The translations under genes and the position numbers were made by a program. Below, piece by piece: positions 62,193-64,000 of a stretch of DNA of 64,000 nt. The stretch covers positions 3,224,001 to 3,288,000 of the forward strand of contig OZ241353.1 of NCBI GenBank assembly GCA_965200375.1, read 5' to 3'. This DNA is from VXYL01 sp965200375. Its GTDB lineage: Bacteria > Pseudomonadota > Gammaproteobacteria > Pseudomonadales > Azotimanducaceae. Each line of letters opens with the position of its first letter. Within the stretch, counting starts at the first letter, position 1. The notes below the pieces were generated by a model. The model ran no database searches and had not been told where the DNA came from. It saw nothing but the letters and a program-made list of their open reading frames with translations.

Positions 62193-63377
62193 ATGAGTAT
62201 GCCGAACCCCGCGGAGGATGGCAAAGGCAAGGCCCCTGGACGGGCTGGGCGTGGCGGTGCCGTCGCTCGATCCGCCTCCTCCAAGCCGCAACTGGCGACG
62301 CCGCGCTCGCCCACCGAGGCGATACTGGTGGCGGTGTCGCCCGCAGTGTGCGGCGGCGACGGCTACCGCCGCATCCTCGGCGAGTTGGCGCCGTACGCGA
62401 CGGGACGGCGCTTGTACCTGTGCCATCCCGGGGGGGCCGGCCCTGCCCAGGCGCAGGAGGCTGCGGCGGCCCTCGGCTTGGCCGCGTTGTCGGTGCCTGG
62501 CGACGTTGGGTCGGCCATCCGCTACGGCATGGAGGAGGCCGACCACCTTGCGGTCCTCGACGGCGACGGGCAGTCGGACCCCAGGGTGCTCGATGCGTTG
62601 TTCGCCGAGCTGCGGTCGGGCATCGATGTCGCAGTGGCGTCGAGCACGGCGCCGGGCGCGGTCGTCCCGGCGGGGTCTCCGCAGGGGCGCGTGACCACTG
62701 CCCTCGTCCGTCTCTGCATCCGCCTCCTGGTCCCGTGTCGCGGCGTGCGGGATCCGTTGTCCGGCTGCTTTGCCCTGCGACGATCGGCCTGGCGCCGCGT
62801 GGCCGCCCGCGTCGACAGCGGCGGCGCTAAGTTCTTGGTGGATCTGCTGCCGGCTGCGGGAGCGCTGCAAGTACGAGAGGTCCCGGTTGTGCTCCGCAGT
62901 GGCGGCAGCGAGGACGGCGCAACAAGCCTCGTGGCGCGCTGGCAGCTGATCGTGTCCATCGCCCGTGGCGCATTGCGGCTGCGGCTGCCGCGCCGGTGGC
63001 TGAGCTTCGCTGGCGTAGGGGCGCTGGGCACCGTCACGGACGCGTTGCTCACCGGCGCCTGCATGGGCGTTGGCGGGCTGCCCTTCGGCGTCGCGCGAAC
63101 AGTCGGCCTCGCCGTCGGCATGACGCAGAACTACCTGCTCAACAACCGCCTCACCTTTCTGGAAGCCGGCGCTGCGCCGACGTTGCGGGGTTGGGCGTTG
63201 TTCGGCGTCTGCCAAGCGCTGGGCGCCTTGGTGAACTGGGGCGTCTCGGTGACGACCTATCTGGCCGGGGCGCCGTGGCTGGGCGCCCTGCTGCTGGGCA
63301 CTCTCGCCGGCATGGCGCTGAACTTCGCCACCGCGTCGAGGCTGGTCTGGCCAGCGACCACGCCGGCAGGCGAGTAG
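62193..63377 (+). CDS. GT2 glycosyltransferase fused to a GtrA-like membrane domain
   Basis: 394 residues from ATG 62193 (MSMPNPAEDGKGKAPG). The GT2 part (about 35-260) has the dolichol-phosphate mannose synthase pattern ADHLAVLDGDGQSDPRVLDA (Asp motif) and RDPLSGCFALRRSAW. The C-terminal 130 residues are a GtrA domain with four membrane helices (SFAGVGALGTVTDALLTGAC, YLLNNRLTFLEAG, FGVCQALGALVNWGVSVTTY, LLLGTLAGMALNFATASRLV). It would make and move an undecaprenyl-linked sugar. The two heptad-repeat proteins flank it. Confidence 0.85.
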   Translation: MSMPNPAEDGKGKAPGRAGRGGAVARSASSKPQLATPRSPTEAILVAVSPAVCGGDGYRRILGELAPYATGRRLYLCHPGGAGPAQAQEAAAALGLAALSVPGDVGSAIRYGMEEADHLAVLDGDGQSDPRVLDALFAELRSGIDVAVASSTAPGAVVPAGSPQGRVTTALVRLCIRLLVPCRGVRDPLSGCFALRRSAWRRVAARVDSGGAKFLVDLLPAAGALQVREVPVVLRSGGSEDGATSLVARWQLIVSIARGALRLRLPRRWLSFAGVGALGTVTDALLTGACMGVGGLPFGVARTVGLAVGMTQNYLLNNRLTFLEAGAAPTLRGWALFGVCQALGALVNWGVSVTTYLAGAPWLGALLLGTLAGMALNFATASRLVWPATTPAGE

Positions 63378-63534
63378 CGGTTCGCGCCGCCGGTGATCTC
63401 GGCGGCTGGCACGTTCGCCGGCGCACGAGTTCCATAGACATGGCCTACGGCGATGTCAGCCCATGCGACTCCCTTGGGCAGTTGACGTAGTGCTAAGGTG
63501 GCGACGTTGATGGAGTTGACAGGAGACCCACACC

Positions 63535-63882
63535 GTGAGCAGCGCGAGCGGTGCCTGGAGCGGCTGGGCGCAGATGATGACGGTGGTGGTCGCCGTGGTG
63601 GGCGCTGCATGGGGGCTTGCGTGGTCGCTCGGCGGCAACTTCGAGCGGCTCGGCGCTGCCGTGGAACGCAACGCGAAGGCTATCGAGAGCAACGCGAAGG
63701 CCATCGAGAGCAATGCCGCGGCCATCGAGCGGAACGCGCACCTGTACACGGAGGCGCTGGCTCGCGTGCAGGCGTCGGTGGACGAGAACCGCGCCGTCAT
63801 GGTCGAGAACGCCGCGGCGATAGCTCGGCTCGCGGGCCAGTACGCGGAGCATGTTCGGCGTCACGATGGCGGCGGAAGCTAG
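63535..63882 (+). CDS. Membrane-anchored heptad-repeat protein, copy 2
   Basis: 115 residues from GTG 63535. Same architecture as 61648-61974 with one more heptad (AIESNAKAIESNAAAIERNA). The membrane helix and C-terminal segment are nearly unchanged. The TAG stop is the CTAG at 63879 that starts the family B repeat. Upstream, 'gttgacgtagtgctaaggt' resembles a promoter and matches the region before copy 1. Confidence 0.7.
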   Translation: MSSASGAWSGWAQMMTVVVAVVGAAWGLAWSLGGNFERLGAAVERNAKAIESNAKAIESNAAAIERNAHLYTEALARVQASVDENRAVMVENAAAIARLAGQYAEHVRRHDGGGS

Positions 63883-63966
63883 TGGGTCAACCCGATTGCA
63901 ATGACGGATGGGCTGGCGGCACGGGTGCCGATCTGGACCATCACTCCAATGTGGCTTTTGTACTAG
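63879..63966 (-). mobile_element. CTAG repeat family B, copy 2 (inverted relative to copy 1)
   Basis: 88 bp from CTAG 63879-63882 to CTAG 63963-63966. Its two ends are themselves imperfect inverted repeats: outer strands share CC..ATTG.A.TGA.GG at equal distance from the CTAG. It follows the stop codon of the heptad protein as copy 1 does, but in the opposite orientation. Confidence 0.6.
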
Positions 63967-64000
63967 CGTCCCGTGCGGTCCGCGACCTTGCGTCGGCCAA

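Overview
The window is a GC-rich bacterial chromosome segment. Gene content suggests an aerobic, respiring proteobacterium, most likely a gammaproteobacterium: a type II secretion operon in the order gspE-F-G-H-I-J-(uma2)-K, lpd-sucC-sucD, etfB-etfA with an ETF:quinone oxidoreductase, an htpG next to a GacA/UvrY-like regulator, a short bacterial SRP RNA, tRNA-Ser(GGA) and tRNA-Gly(GCC). The taxonomic placement is inference; there is no rRNA gene or strong phylogenetic marker here.

Layout. 1-6.7 kb: an edge-truncated AAA ATPase, a periplasmic binding protein with a two-subunit FAD sugar-type dehydrogenase, then a thiolase-like/Zn-ribbon OB pair. 6.7-9.6 kb: an SRPBCC pseudogene and the first copy of an unusual module (a short RiPP-like peptide gene followed by a secreted coiled-coil protein). 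9.6-22.7 kb: SRPBCC protein, glycosyltransferase, mobA-fdhD-fdhA-fic, then sulfatase, carboxylesterase and TonB receptor. 22.8-33.8 kb: an AAA ATPase plus PD-(D/E)xK-like nuclease pair, a MaoC-type gene, an amidohydrolase, a second peptide module, a crotonase, and an acyl-CoA ligase fused to a VOC domain. 33.9-48.3 kb: core metabolism (lpd-sucCD, htpG, symporter, DUF815 ATPase, ETF-QO, etfBA, pyrB). 48.4-60.0 kb: sulfotransferase, a single-module NRPS-like protein, and the gsp operon. 60.0-64.0 kb: ffs, tRNA-Ser, a third module copy with its coiled-coil gene, and two paralogous membrane coiled-coil proteins flanking tRNA-Gly and a GT2-GtrA gene.

The most unusual signal is a set of short non-autonomous repeats bounded by CTAG. 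One family (about 162 bp, imperfect inverted ends) carries an ATG 26 bases from its end and reads out as MSIRNRT. It supplies the N-terminus of three unrelated genes here: a thiolase-like protein, a sulfotransferase and gspH. For gspH and the sulfotransferase I see no other usable start codon. An 88-bp family sits at the stop codons of two paralogs in opposite orientation, and a 433-bp element with inverted ends carries its own 58-codon gene. The CTAG flanks resemble the YTAR target of IS5-group transposases, but no transposase lies in the window.

The second unusual signal is the peptide/coiled-coil module. It occurs at 7.5-9.4, 29.0-29.7 and 60.4-61.5 kb, with conserved leaders, conserved protein ends and divergent middles. 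The 29-kb copy has a run of 13 G between consensus-like -35 and -10 boxes, and the 9-kb copy has a G7 tract that shifts its reading frame. Both look like slipped-strand phase switches. All calls come from reading the sequence; no database search was run.
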